The notes beneath the pieces are model-generated. The model did no database searches and was not told the origin of the DNA. It saw only the letters and a list, made by a program, of their open reading frames with translations. A stretch of 64,000 bases of DNA, from the NCBI RefSeq assembly GCF_900187855.1, contig NZ_FYEG01000006.1, positions 61,045 through 125,044 of the forward strand, in the 5' to 3' direction. Positions 25,986 through 34,629 of the stretch are shown here, in pieces (the stretch's first letter is position 1; the number at the start of each line of letters is the position of its first letter). A program made the translations under genes and the position numbers. Origin of the DNA: Actinomyces minihominis. GTDB taxonomy: Bacteria; Actinomycetota; Actinomycetes; Actinomycetales; Actinomycetaceae.

Positions 25986-27659
25986 CTACTCTGCGAGGGC
26001 GGCGGCCACGACCACCTTGGCGGCCTCCTGGACCTCCACGAGGTGCTCTGCGCTGATGAAGGACTCCGCGTAGATTTTGTAGACGTCCTCGGTTCCGGAG
26101 GGCCGTGCTGCAAACCAGCTGTTTTCAGTCGTCACCTTTAGGCCACCGATTGGTTGGTTGTCGCCCGGGGCTCGCACCAGTTTGGCGGTGATGGGTTCAC
26201 CGGCCAGTGTGTCGGCCGTGACGTCCTCGGGGGAGAGCTTGGCCAGCTTGGCCTTCTCAGCCTTGGTTGCCACCTGGTCAATGCGGGCGTACCAGGACTG
26301 ACCAAACTCTGCGACCTGCTCCCCGTGAATCTGTGAGGGTGTCTTCCCGGTCACGGCCATGATCTCAGCGGCTAGAAGCCCCATGACCAGCCCGTCTTTG
26401 TCCGTTGTCCACACCGTGCCGTCCTTGCGGAGGAAGGATGCTCCCGCGGACTCTTCCCCACCGAAGCCGAGGGAGGCGTCAAGAAGACCGGCGACGAAGT
26501 ACTTGAACCCGACCGGAACCTCCATCACCTCACGGCCAATCGATGCCGCAACCCGGTCGATCAGAGAGGAGGAAACAAGTGTTTTACCGATACGCGCCTC
26601 AGTAGGCCAGTTCTCGCGGTGCGTGTAGAGGTACTGAATGGCGACCGCGAGGAAGTGGTTGGGGTTCATGAGACCGTCGGAGGTGACGATGCCGTGGCGG
26701 TCAGAGTCAGCGTCATTGCCGGTGGCGATGTCGTAGGGGTAGACGCCGTCCTCATCAGGAACCATCTTGTCGAGTAGGGAGGCCATCGCGTGGGGGGAGG
26801 AGCAGTCCATGCGGATCTTGCCGTCCCAGTCCAGCGTCATGAAAGGCCAGCGGGGATCGACCGTCTCGTTGACGACGGTGAGGTCGAGTCCATAGCGCTC
26901 ACCGATCGCACCCCAGTAGTCAACGGCGGCACCGCCAAGGGGATCGGAACCGATTCGGACTCCGGCTTCGCGGATCGCCTCAAAGTCAATGATGGTGTCG
27001 AGGGCGTCGACGTACCGACCTAGGTAGTCGTAGAACTCGATGTTCGGCATCGAGGACGGCTCCTGAGAGAAGATCCGGGGGACGTCCCGCCAACCGCCCT
27101 CGAGAAGTTCGTTGGCGCGGTTTGCAATCCATCCGGTGGCGTCGGAGTCGGCGGGTCCCCCGGTCGGGGGGTTGTACTTGAACCCGCCGTCAGCCGGAGG
27201 GTTGTGGGAGGGGGTAATGACAATGCCGTCAGCCAGGCCCGGACCTTCCTGGCGCAGCTCGTGAGGGGCACCGTTGGCCTCGAGGATCGCTAGCGAGACG
27301 GCGGGGGTCGGGGTCCAGGAGCGACGGGCGTCGATATAGGTTGTCACGCCCGCAGCCGAGAGGACTTCAAGGGCGCTGCGCCACGCGGGTTCAGAAAGGG
27401 CGTGCGGGTCAGCTCCGACAAAGAGGGGGCCGTCGGTTCCCTGTTCTGCGCGGTACTCCACAATCGCCGCGGTGATAGAGACAATATGCGCCTCGTTAAA
27501 TGTGCCGTTGGTTGAGGTTCCGCGGTGACCTGAGGTTCCGAAGGAAACACGTTGCAATGGGTCAGTATGGTCGGGAACCACATCGTAGAAGGCGCCGAGT
27601 AGGCCATCAACATCAATGAGGTCTTCGGGCAGAGCAACTGTGCCAGCGCGCTCATGCAT
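25986..27659 (-). CDS. pgm: Phosphoglucomutase (alpha-D-glucose phosphate-specific)
   Basis: Interconverts glucose-1-phosphate and glucose-6-phosphate for glycogen and cell-wall sugar supply. About 557 residues: RVSFGTSGHRGTS near the N-terminus, the catalytic phosphoserine loop ITPSHNPPADGGFKYNPPTGG, the metal loop DNADSDRHGI (here GNDADSDRHG), sugar-binding GGEESAGASFL and the phosphate-binding RPSGTEDVYKIYAES. The ATG at 27659 is used (AAGGA upstream); an in-frame GTG three codons earlier overlaps that site. It is divergent from the DUF5926 gene. Confidence 0.95.
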   Translation of the reverse strand: MHERAGTVALPEDLIDVDGLLGAFYDVVPDHTDPLQRVSFGTSGHRGTSTNGTFNEAHIVSITAAIVEYRAEQGTDGPLFVGADPHALSEPAWRSALEVLSAAGVTTYIDARRSWTPTPAVSLAILEANGAPHELRQEGPGLADGIVITPSHNPPADGGFKYNPPTGGPADSDATGWIANRANELLEGGWRDVPRIFSQEPSSMPNIEFYDYLGRYVDALDTIIDFEAIREAGVRIGSDPLGGAAVDYWGAIGERYGLDLTVVNETVDPRWPFMTLDWDGKIRMDCSSPHAMASLLDKMVPDEDGVYPYDIATGNDADSDRHGIVTSDGLMNPNHFLAVAIQYLYTHRENWPTEARIGKTLVSSSLIDRVAASIGREVMEVPVGFKYFVAGLLDASLGFGGEESAGASFLRKDGTVWTTDKDGLVMGLLAAEIMAVTGKTPSQIHGEQVAEFGQSWYARIDQVATKAEKAKLAKLSPEDVTADTLAGEPITAKLVRAPGDNQPIGGLKVTTENSWFAARPSGTEDVYKIYAESFISAEHLVEVQEAAKVVVAAALAE

Positions 27660-27720
27660 GGGTAACACTTCCTTATGTTATTGAGCATGGCTCCGGACAG
27701 AGCCCGGAAAGTTCGTCAAC

Positions 27721-27766
27721 CCTAATATTAGGCATCTTCCCGGTAGTTGCCGCTACTCTGTCTGCC
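27721..27766 (+). promoter_or_regulatory. Palindrome and leaderless promoter of the DUF5926 gene
   Basis: A perfect 12-bp palindrome CCTAATATTAGG (27721-27732) lies about 20 bp upstream of the hexamer TACTCT (27754-27759), which itself is seven bases from the ATG at 27767. The palindrome could be an operator shared with the divergent pgm gene. Confidence 0.4.
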
Positions 27767-28675
27767 ATGGGTAAAGCAAGCAGACGCAAAAAGATTGATC
27801 CTTCCAAGAAGGGCACCTACCGTGCCCCCATCCCCTTTGTGGACCGTCCGTTTGAAGGACTGACCATTGAGCGGGAACTAGTTGCCATGCGCGAACTGAT
27901 TCCGTGTGCAACGCTGACCGCCAAGTCCAGCAAGGAGACCGGCGGGGTTGAGTTCGACTTTGTCACACTGGTTCCGGATGGGGCACCCGCGATGATTCGT
28001 GAGGACGGACGCATCCTTGTGGGGTTGCAGACCCGATTCAACTCCTCAGATCTCTCCCACGACCTGGGCGGCGCGCTCGGTTCCGCCCTTGTCATGAAGG
28101 CCTCGGGTGAAACCGGTGTGGTTCGTTTCGACGTTAGGGACGAGGCCCCGAGGCTCCAGGAGATTCTTGACTCCAGCTTCCTCGCAGAGGGGGCACAGCA
28201 GGCTGATGCGGCTGCAAAGATGGAGATCACCGAGGACTTTGGCTTCTGGTTTGGAGTCGATGAGGAACTCTCTGAAGACACCCTTGATGCCCTGCAGCAG
28301 AACCGCGAGGACATGGTTCCAACCGAGGCCGTTCCAGGTACCGAGGGCATGTACTGGTGTGCGATGAACAACAACTTCGTCCGCTACGTCACAGAGATCG
28401 ATGAGGCGCCGCTGTTTACCGCGCTGGCCCGCCTCCAGGCATCCGGAACCGCCAAGCTTGGCGAAGGCTCCAAGTTTGTCGGAGCGTTCCGTGCCTGCGG
28501 CATTGCCATCCCGGTGTTCCAGGTCGACAGTGAACTGACAGCCGCCGACCTCGAAAAGCCGGCCCACGAGCTGCGTAAGTCCCTTGATGCAGCCCTGGCT
28601 CTGGACACCCCGCTGAATGATGATGAGCGCCGTGCCCGGGCCGGCCTCGTCTCCCGCCAGGTGACAATCCGCTAG
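27767..28675 (+). CDS. DUF5926 family protein
   Basis: 302 residues: MGKASRRKKIDPSKKGTYRAPIPFVDRPFEGL, a basic N-terminus with the PFVxRPFEGL segment characteristic of this actinobacterial family, then LVAMRELIPCATLTAK. No membrane segment or catalytic motif is apparent, and no function is established. The lysine-rich N-terminus recalls nucleic-acid-associated or SecA-tail-like proteins, and some databases mislabel the family as SecA. The start is supported by a leaderless arrangement. A terminator hairpin follows. Confidence 0.85.
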   Translation: MGKASRRKKIDPSKKGTYRAPIPFVDRPFEGLTIERELVAMRELIPCATLTAKSSKETGGVEFDFVTLVPDGAPAMIREDGRILVGLQTRFNSSDLSHDLGGALGSALVMKASGETGVVRFDVRDEAPRLQEILDSSFLAEGAQQADAAAKMEITEDFGFWFGVDEELSEDTLDALQQNREDMVPTEAVPGTEGMYWCAMNNNFVRYVTEIDEAPLFTALARLQASGTAKLGEGSKFVGAFRACGIAIPVFQVDSELTAADLEKPAHELRKSLDAALALDTPLNDDERRARAGLVSRQVTIR

Positions 28676-28690
28676 TTTCCTATATCCCAC

Positions 28691-28724
28691 AAGACCCCGG
28701 TACCGTATCTGGTGCCGGGGTCTT
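28691..28724 (+). terminator. Terminator hairpin after the DUF5926 gene
   Basis: 14-bp arms AAGACCCCGGTACC / GGTGCCGGGGTCTT (one T-G pair) with a six-base loop, 15 bp after the stop codon. Confidence 0.8.
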
Positions 28725-28770
28725 TGATCGTCTGCGGAAACAACTCGAAAAGCGGTCTAGAATGGGACGC

Positions 28771-29622
28771 GTGAGCGATTCCACAGGTCCGGCAAGCCCC
28801 CAGAGGGTGGCAGTAGTTATTGCTGCTCACGACGACCGGAACACAATTGCCTCCACAGTGCGGGCCTGTTACGCGATTCCAGATGTCGACCTCATCGTTG
28901 TGGTTGATGACGGATCCGAGGACGACACGGCAAACGCTGCGCGTGGTGCAGGTGCTGTTGTCGTGCGGCATTCTGTTCCTCGGGGAAGGGCATCTGCCCT
29001 TGAGACCGGGGTGAAGGTTGTCGCGATGCGGGATCGGGTCGACTGGCCTCCCCGTCACCTTCTCTTCTTGGAACCCACGCTGGGCGACAGTGCCCTCGAA
29101 GCCAGCGCGCTCGTTGATGCCGTCCAAGCGGGCCTGGCTGACTGTGCCATCGGTGTTGTTCCTAATGCCAGGCGAAACGGCAAGCACCGGGCCTCGGGTA
29201 AATCGGCCTACAAGGCCATTCGTGCCGCTACCGGGTGGAACCCCTCCGATCCTCTGTCATCTGACAGGTGCATGACCCGTGAGGCCGTGAACGCGATCAT
29301 GCCGTTCTCGAATGGGCTCGGGGTTGATGTTGCTATGACCGTCGACCTGATTTCGCTGGGTTTCTCGGTGGTAGAGATTCCCTGCGCCTTTGATCTTCCG
29401 GCCCGCAGTGTGGGGCGACGCGACAAGCACTCCGTTCCCGGTCCGCGAGATATCTTCTGGACGGTGCGCACCAAGCGCATCATTTCCCGCAGGGTTCCGC
29501 GCCTCTACCGCACGGAGAAGACCAGCCAGGAGGTGGGTGTTCCCTACCAGGCTGGTCCCCGCGGAAGTGCCGCGCGAAAAGTGACCGTCAGCGGCACAAC
29601 CGATGAGGTCGAGGTCGACTAG
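28771..29622 (+). CDS. Glycosyltransferase family 2 protein
   Basis: About 283 residues with a GT-A fold start: VAVVIAAHDDRNTIASTVRAC and LIVVVDDGSEDDTANAAR (UDP-sugar-binding Asp pair). The usual DxD metal motif seems replaced by EPT in HLLFLEPTLGDSALEA. The C-terminal part is basic and probably membrane-associated. I start at GTG 28771 because the hexamer TAGAAT (28758-28763) lies seven bases upstream and overlaps the earlier ATG at 28762. The stop overlaps the convergent copper ATPase by four bases. Donor and acceptor are unknown. Confidence 0.82.
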   Translation: MSDSTGPASPQRVAVVIAAHDDRNTIASTVRACYAIPDVDLIVVVDDGSEDDTANAARGAGAVVVRHSVPRGRASALETGVKVVAMRDRVDWPPRHLLFLEPTLGDSALEASALVDAVQAGLADCAIGVVPNARRNGKHRASGKSAYKAIRAATGWNPSDPLSSDRCMTREAVNAIMPFSNGLGVDVAMTVDLISLGFSVVEIPCAFDLPARSVGRRDKHSVPGPRDIFWTVRTKRIISRRVPRLYRTEKTSQEVGVPYQAGPRGSAARKVTVSGTTDEVEVD

Positions 29623-32129
29623 CCAGCGCTTCGAAGCCGCAGTGAGTTGACGACCACGAAGACCGATGAGAACGCCATGGCTGCTGCCGCAATCATGGGG
29701 TTCAGCAGGCCGAGGACGGCAAGCGGGACCGCAAGCACGTTGTAGAAGAAAGCCCAGAACAGGTTGCCCTTGATGATGCGCAGCGTGCGTCGGGAAATAC
29801 GGATGGCCCGGGGCGCAGAACGCAGGTCCGAGTTGACCAGGGTGATGTCAGCGACTGCCATCGCCACATCCGTCCCGGAACCCATCGCCATTCCCAGGCC
29901 CTGCTTGGAGGCCTGAGCCATTGCTGCCGCATCGTTGACACCGTCCCCGATCATGACGACGGTCTTTCCGCTGGCCTGCAGCTTTTCGACCTCATCACGC
30001 TTCTGAGAGGGCAGCACCTCGGCACGAACCTCGGTGATTCCAACCTGCCTGGCAACGAACTGTGCCGCCGCCGTGTTGTCGCCGGAAAGGAGGAGGGAGG
30101 AGATCCCTAGCTTCTTCAACTCTGCAATGGCCTGGGCGGAATCCGGCTTGATGGTGTCCCGCAGAACAATCAAACCCAGTACTGCCGCCCCTTCGATCTG
30201 TTCGGGAAGGATACGCTCACCGATTTGTTGCTCCGCGGCGGGGGTCGGCGGATGATCGAGGGCATCACGGCGACGAACGGATCCGCCGTATCCCGCGCCG
30301 ACAACGACGTCCTCGAGCTGCTTATCCGTGTACTCCTGATCGAGCGTAATCGTGGCGGTTTCGGTGGCCAGGTTGACCTCAGCTGACACGCCAGGCAGCT
30401 TCTTCAGCTTCCGCTCTACCCGCCCCACGCAGGAGGCGCAGGTCATGCCGGTAACGTCCATGGTGATGCGAGCCAGGTGGGTGATCTCTTCGGCCTCGGT
30501 CAGAAGGTCTGCGATTGCCTTCCGGTCGACCGGATCTGCCTCCCCAAAGTTACGTGAGGGAGCGGTGACGACGGCAACCACGGTCGCACCGGACGCCTCA
30601 TACTCCGTCTGGGCGGCAGCCAGGGAGGGGGGCAGAGTCACCCCGTGCAGGCTGAGCCAGCGGGAACCACCGACGAGCACCACCGGGGAGTCCTCAGAGT
30701 TGAGGGCGGCTGAAACACCCTTGCCAGCGTGATTCACGAAACCGTTGATCCCCGGAAGGGGGAGGTCATGTTCCTTGGCAGTGCGGTGAATAGCCTTGGC
30801 CAGCGGGTGTTCAGAACCCGATTCGACCGCCCCGGCCAGGGCCAGAAGGTCGGCTTCGGGGCTGGCGGGAATGAGCTCACCGGCGTCAACGTCCTGTGCC
30901 GCATCATCAGAGGCCAGCAGAATGTGGTCGACGCTGAGGACTCCGGAGGTAACGGTTCCCGTCTTGTCGAGGACCGCGGTGGTGATGGTTCTGGTCTGCT
31001 CTAGAACCTCGGCGTTGCGAATCAGAATGCCCAGCTGTGATGCTCGACCGGACCCCACCAGAAGTGCGGTGGGCGTGGCCAGTCCAAGTGCGCAGGGGCA
31101 GGCCACAACCAAAACCGCGACGGCTGCGGTGAAGGCGGCCTGGAGGGGATTTCCCAGCAGCAGCCACACGACCAGGGTGATGAGCGCTATGCCGATGATG
31201 ATGGGAACGAAGACCGCGGAGACCCGGTCGGCAAGACGCTGAACCGGCGCCTTGGTGGCCTGCGCGTCCGCAACCATGCGTCCGATCTGGGCCAGCGTGG
31301 TTTCTTCACCAACCCGGGTGGCCCGAACCACCAGGGAGCCCCAGGTGTTGATTGTTCCGCCGGTCAGGTCGTCACCGGCAACGACGTCCTGGGGCAGGGA
31401 CTCGCCCGTCAGTAGGGAGGTATCGATTGCGGAGGCGCCCTCGGTGATCACGCCGTCGGTTGCAACCTTCTCGCCCGGACGCACCAGAAAGTGGTCCCCG
31501 ACCGTCAGGGACCGGGCGGGAACGACCTGCTCCACCGTGTTTCCGTCCCCATCCCAGGTCACCAGGGTGGCTTCCTTAGCTCCGAGGTCGAGGAGCTTTC
31601 GCAGGGCGTCACCCGCGCGATAGCGGGTGCGTGCCTCAGCCCAGCGGCCCACAAGCAGGAAGGTGACGATCATGGCGGCGGCTTCAAAGTAGAGCTCTGC
31701 CACACCGCCGTGACCGTGATCCATGCGGGGCAGCAGAGTCATGTTCATCTTCATGCCGATTTGCCCGGCACCCCCGAAGAACAGAGCCCAGTAGCTCCAC
31801 CCGGCCGAAGCGATGATTCCCAGACTGACCAGGGTGTCCATGGTGGTCGTACCGTGACGGATCGCAGCGAAAGCCGCCTTGTGGAAAGGCCAGGCACACC
31901 AGGTCACCACCGGCAGCGTCAGGACCGCAACCAGCCACTGCCAACCCGGAAACTGCAGTGCGGGCACCATTGACAGCACCATGATGATGACGCCGAGTGG
32001 GAGGGACACCAGAAAACGGAGACGCAGGACTCTGGCACGATCGAGCGTATCCTCGCCGACCCGGGGGGTTGAGTCGTAGGAGGAGTCGAGACCAGCGGTG
32101 TTTGCTACCTCACGCGTGGTGGTGGACAA
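29619..32129 (-). CDS. copA: Copper-translocating P1B-type ATPase with an internally placed HMA domain
   Basis: 836 residues. The protein starts almost directly with membrane helices (about 36-165) and has no N-terminal metal-binding domain. Actuator motif TGES is at 241-244, the ion-path CPC at 344-346, the phosphorylation site DKTGT at 388-392, the P1B-type HP at 441-442, and GDGVND at 728-733. A complete HMA domain (about residues 553-620, GMTCASC at 561-567, GAGYGGSV at its end) sits inside the cytoplasmic ATP-binding region, between the nucleotide-binding part and the segment GLIVLRDTIKPDSAQ. It exports Cu(I), inferred from CPC and the MTCASC site. The upstream gene encodes a CopZ-like chaperone in the same direction. 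Confidence 0.93.
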   Translation of the reverse strand: MSTTTREVANTAGLDSSYDSTPRVGEDTLDRARVLRLRFLVSLPLGVIIMVLSMVPALQFPGWQWLVAVLTLPVVTWCAWPFHKAAFAAIRHGTTTMDTLVSLGIIASAGWSYWALFFGGAGQIGMKMNMTLLPRMDHGHGGVAELYFEAAAMIVTFLLVGRWAEARTRYRAGDALRKLLDLGAKEATLVTWDGDGNTVEQVVPARSLTVGDHFLVRPGEKVATDGVITEGASAIDTSLLTGESLPQDVVAGDDLTGGTINTWGSLVVRATRVGEETTLAQIGRMVADAQATKAPVQRLADRVSAVFVPIIIGIALITLVVWLLLGNPLQAAFTAAVAVLVVACPCALGLATPTALLVGSGRASQLGILIRNAEVLEQTRTITTAVLDKTGTVTSGVLSVDHILLASDDAAQDVDAGELIPASPEADLLALAGAVESGSEHPLAKAIHRTAKEHDLPLPGINGFVNHAGKGVSAALNSEDSPVVLVGGSRWLSLHGVTLPPSLAAAQTEYEASGATVVAVVTAPSRNFGEADPVDRKAIADLLTEAEEITHLARITMDVTGMTCASCVGRVERKLKKLPGVSAEVNLATETATITLDQEYTDKQLEDVVVGAGYGGSVRRRDALDHPPTPAAEQQIGERILPEQIEGAAVLGLIVLRDTIKPDSAQAIAELKKLGISSLLLSGDNTAAAQFVARQVGITEVRAEVLPSQKRDEVEKLQASGKTVVMIGDGVNDAAAMAQASKQGLGMAMGSGTDVAMAVADITLVNSDLRSAPRAIRISRRTLRIIKGNLFWAFFYNVLAVPLAVLGLLNPMIAAAAMAFSSVFVVVNSLRLRSAG

Positions 32130-32174
32130 GAGATGTCCCTTTCAATAGTTTGGTGCGGTGATAGGGGAGGGCGG

Positions 32175-32417
32175 TTAGAAGTCCCGCTTGATCTCCTTAA
32201 GTTCGAAACCGGCCTCGGCAATGGCGTCACGGAGGGCTTCGTCGTCGAGAACGACATCGGACACGGTGGTGACGCGGGAGGTGGCGCCGGGGTTGAGGAT
32301 AACTTCAACGTTCTTCACTCCGGGGATATCTGAGAGCTCCTCGGTGACGCTTGCGACACAGTGTCCGCAGGTCAGACCATCTACGTACATCTCAGTGGTG
32401 CGATCGATTGACGCCAT
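32175..32417 (-). CDS. CopZ-like copper chaperone (heavy-metal-associated domain)
   Basis: 80 residues from the ATG at 32417 (AAAGG ribosome binding site). A single HMA domain has the metal site GLTCGHCVASV (the usual MxCxxC is LTCGHC) and the ferredoxin-like ending AIAEAGFEL. It would carry Cu(I) in the cytoplasm to the ATPase encoded 45 bp downstream. The open frame extends to 32477 but that part has no family similarity. Confidence 0.9.
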   Translation of the reverse strand: MASIDRTTEMYVDGLTCGHCVASVTEELSDIPGVKNVEVILNPGATSRVTTVSDVVLDDEALRDAIAEAGFELKEIKRDF

Positions 32418-32567
32418 GGGAATACCTTTCGATGAGGTGGGCGAGTTAGTGCCAATTGCAACGATAGCGGGGTCCACGGAAGTCCTCTAGAGGTGCAAGC
32501 CCAAGGTGAACGAGACGGGAAACGTCGGGGGTACTGGATACTATGAACCAGGTACAGGGAGGTGAAG

Positions 32568-34052
32568 GTGGAGCACTACTATCCGCTGCGGCGCGTACCC
32601 CAGACTGCAACCGGTCGGGAACTGTGGGTTCACCTGCGCGAACTGGCAGGGCCACTCTCTCGAAGCATTGCCGCGCACGCACGGGCATCACTGATTCCCA
32701 CAGGGGATGAGAGGGTGAGGGCCTCGCGGGCTGAGCAGGCGCGCCGTGCTGGTGAAGAGACTCTGATGAGGATGCAGCACATCTACTTCGCGAACCCCGG
32801 CCTCGACACCCTGACTGTCAGAATGATGAGCAAGATGGGAAGAGAGGTTGCCTACGGTGCGGCCCGAATCCTGCGCACTCAACTGAAGCTGGGCCTGGAC
32901 AAATCCGGCAGGGCGACTCGCAATCTGAAGGTCCTTCCCCAGACCGGCTATGACGCCCTGATGGTGACTGGGCTGTCGGCAGGGAAGGCGCTTGGCTACT
33001 TCCGCGGTGGTCGGGTCGTTAGCCGGCTGTGGTGGGATAGCGCTGATCCTGAGAGGGACCCGCAGTTTGACGAGGGGCATTCGAGGCCCCGGGTGCGCAG
33101 GTTTGAAGCCCCGCTCTCCCTTCGTGACATGGCTGCCGACATTGATGATCTGTACTGGGCCAGCGCCTACGGACAGTCCATCAAGGTAACTCGAGTTGGA
33201 GAGGGAGAGGCGCGGCGGTGGCTGGTCTCCCTTCCCGGGACGGATCACTCTGAGTTTGAGACCCAGCCGAACCCCGCGGACCTTGAGGCCAATCTGCGTG
33301 AAGAGCTGAACATGCCCAATGCGATGCGCCGTGGTGCCATCGAGGTGATTCGATCAGCCATGCTCGAGGACGGGGTGAAGCCCGAAGAGATTGTCAACGA
33401 GCACGTGTTCATCTGCGGACACTCGCAGGGGGGCATGATTGCGGCGGCACTGGCATCAGCGGATCCCAAGCAGGTGGGAATCAACGTGGATCGCATTCTC
33501 ACCCTCGGTTCCCCAACTCGGCGCCTGCGCCTTCGCGAGGATGTCGTGGCTGTCGCGGTGGAACATGACCAGGACATCGTGCCCTCCCTCGACGGAACTC
33601 CGCGTCGTAACCCCGATCAGCGGGTGACAATTCAGCGCAAACTCAACCCTCCGCGATGGAATCCCCTCTTCTATGCACACGCCTCATCGACATACACGGA
33701 GACGCTGCGCAGGGCGGAGCGGCAGAGCGCAGTGGCTCCCTGGGGTCGGGAGGCGGAGGCACTCAAGGCGCTTCAGGACTACCTTCCAAAGGTTGGGGAA
33801 CCGACCAGGGTGTTCCACTCCTACGTGTGGCAGGAAGTCCGTGACCCCGAGGACCTGCAGCCCTGGGCCGACATTTTTGACGTCAAGCTTCCCGAGGACT
33901 GGCAGCCGGTTCGATACGACGGTGAAGTTGAGATTAATGAGGCGGTGGCGGTTCCCGTCGTTGACCGCATCGGAGAGCTAGCCAGTCACCTGGCCGCAGT
34001 AGGAATTGAAAAGGAGGGGGGACATGGAATCGGATCCAAGGCTCTGGATTGA
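32568..34052 (+). CDS. Predicted alpha/beta serine hydrolase (lipase-like)
   Basis: About 494 residues. The C-terminal half has an alpha/beta hydrolase core: nucleophile elbow VFICGHSQGGMIAAALASAD, then RILTLGSPTRRLRL, and an acidic/structural segment VAVEHDQDIVPSLDG followed by a His-containing region LFYAHASSTYTETL. The N-terminal half is helical and basic. There is no signal peptide or membrane helix. The GTG at 32568 is chosen because AGGGAGG lies seven bases upstream. It shares the GHSQGG, LTxGxPT and DxVPxLDG signature with the protein encoded at 36553. It overlaps the next gene by 29 bp. The substrate is unknown. Confidence 0.65.
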   Translation: MEHYYPLRRVPQTATGRELWVHLRELAGPLSRSIAAHARASLIPTGDERVRASRAEQARRAGEETLMRMQHIYFANPGLDTLTVRMMSKMGREVAYGAARILRTQLKLGLDKSGRATRNLKVLPQTGYDALMVTGLSAGKALGYFRGGRVVSRLWWDSADPERDPQFDEGHSRPRVRRFEAPLSLRDMAADIDDLYWASAYGQSIKVTRVGEGEARRWLVSLPGTDHSEFETQPNPADLEANLREELNMPNAMRRGAIEVIRSAMLEDGVKPEEIVNEHVFICGHSQGGMIAAALASADPKQVGINVDRILTLGSPTRRLRLREDVVAVAVEHDQDIVPSLDGTPRRNPDQRVTIQRKLNPPRWNPLFYAHASSTYTETLRRAERQSAVAPWGREAEALKALQDYLPKVGEPTRVFHSYVWQEVRDPEDLQPWADIFDVKLPEDWQPVRYDGEVEINEAVAVPVVDRIGELASHLAAVGIEKEGGHGIGSKALD

Positions 34053-34617
34053 GAAGTTCAAGGTGCATCCCACTTCGTTGGACCTGCGTGGCCTCGTCCC
34101 CCATACGGCGCTCAAGGCTGTCCGTAACACCGTCAAGAACCTTTTCGGCAATATGAAGCACCAGCCGGTCCCAGGCCGGAACGAACGCATTCTCAAGCTG
34201 GTGACGGACACGGTCCTAGCTGCGCCAGCGGTGCGGTTGCTGCCGGATCCTGAAGAGCTTGAGGTGCGGGTTGATGTCCAAGAGGGCTTTGGTAAACCGC
34301 TTCTCATAACGATTGATCTGGTGGCGACACTAAGTCATAGCGAGATGGACCAGTACTCAACGGAAGAGCGCCAGACCCTGAAGAGAATCTTCACCGACCT
34401 CCTCGACCGCGCGGCCACCGTCGCCTGGGATAACCCAGAGGTGGCGCCCGTGGGTGTGCGGGGGCGCGTCCTCGTCGTCACACCGGCTGATGAGGGTGGG
34501 GAGCAGTACCTGGTTGCCGACATGACGGATCTGGGGTTTGAGGACGAGATCGCGCGGGTCAGCGACCTCTACGAACGCCTTGGTGCCCCGGATTCAGATC
34601 CTGACTGGCGCCCGTAG
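34024..34617 (+). CDS. Hypothetical protein, coupled to the serine hydrolase gene
   Basis: 197 residues from an ATG with the near-perfect ribosome binding site AAAAGGAGG nine bases upstream, inside the end of the hydrolase gene, so translation is probably coupled. I do not recognise the family. It is soluble, mixed alpha/beta by composition, with no cysteine cluster, signal or membrane helix. It begins MESDPRLWIEKFKVHPTSLD. The tight coupling suggests it acts with the hydrolase, for instance as inhibitor, immunity protein or chaperone; this is only inference. Confidence 0.6.
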   Translation: MESDPRLWIEKFKVHPTSLDLRGLVPHTALKAVRNTVKNLFGNMKHQPVPGRNERILKLVTDTVLAAPAVRLLPDPEELEVRVDVQEGFGKPLLITIDLVATLSHSEMDQYSTEERQTLKRIFTDLLDRAATVAWDNPEVAPVGVRGRVLVVTPADEGGEQYLVADMTDLGFEDEIARVSDLYERLGAPDSDPDWRP

Positions 34618-34629
34618 TCGCCCGACCTC

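Noticed and set aside
31491..31973. A 160-codon open frame opposite the copper ATPase gene, and similar long antisense frames opposite the beta-subunit gene and the flavoprotein gene
   Set aside because: All are antisense shadows of genes with intact catalytic motifs; none shows family features.
32484..32493. CCTCTAGAGG palindrome between copZ and the hydrolase as a CsoR or CueR operator
   Set aside because: It is only 10 bp and does not match the longer GC-rich operator patterns known for copper regulators; no regulator gene is adjacent.
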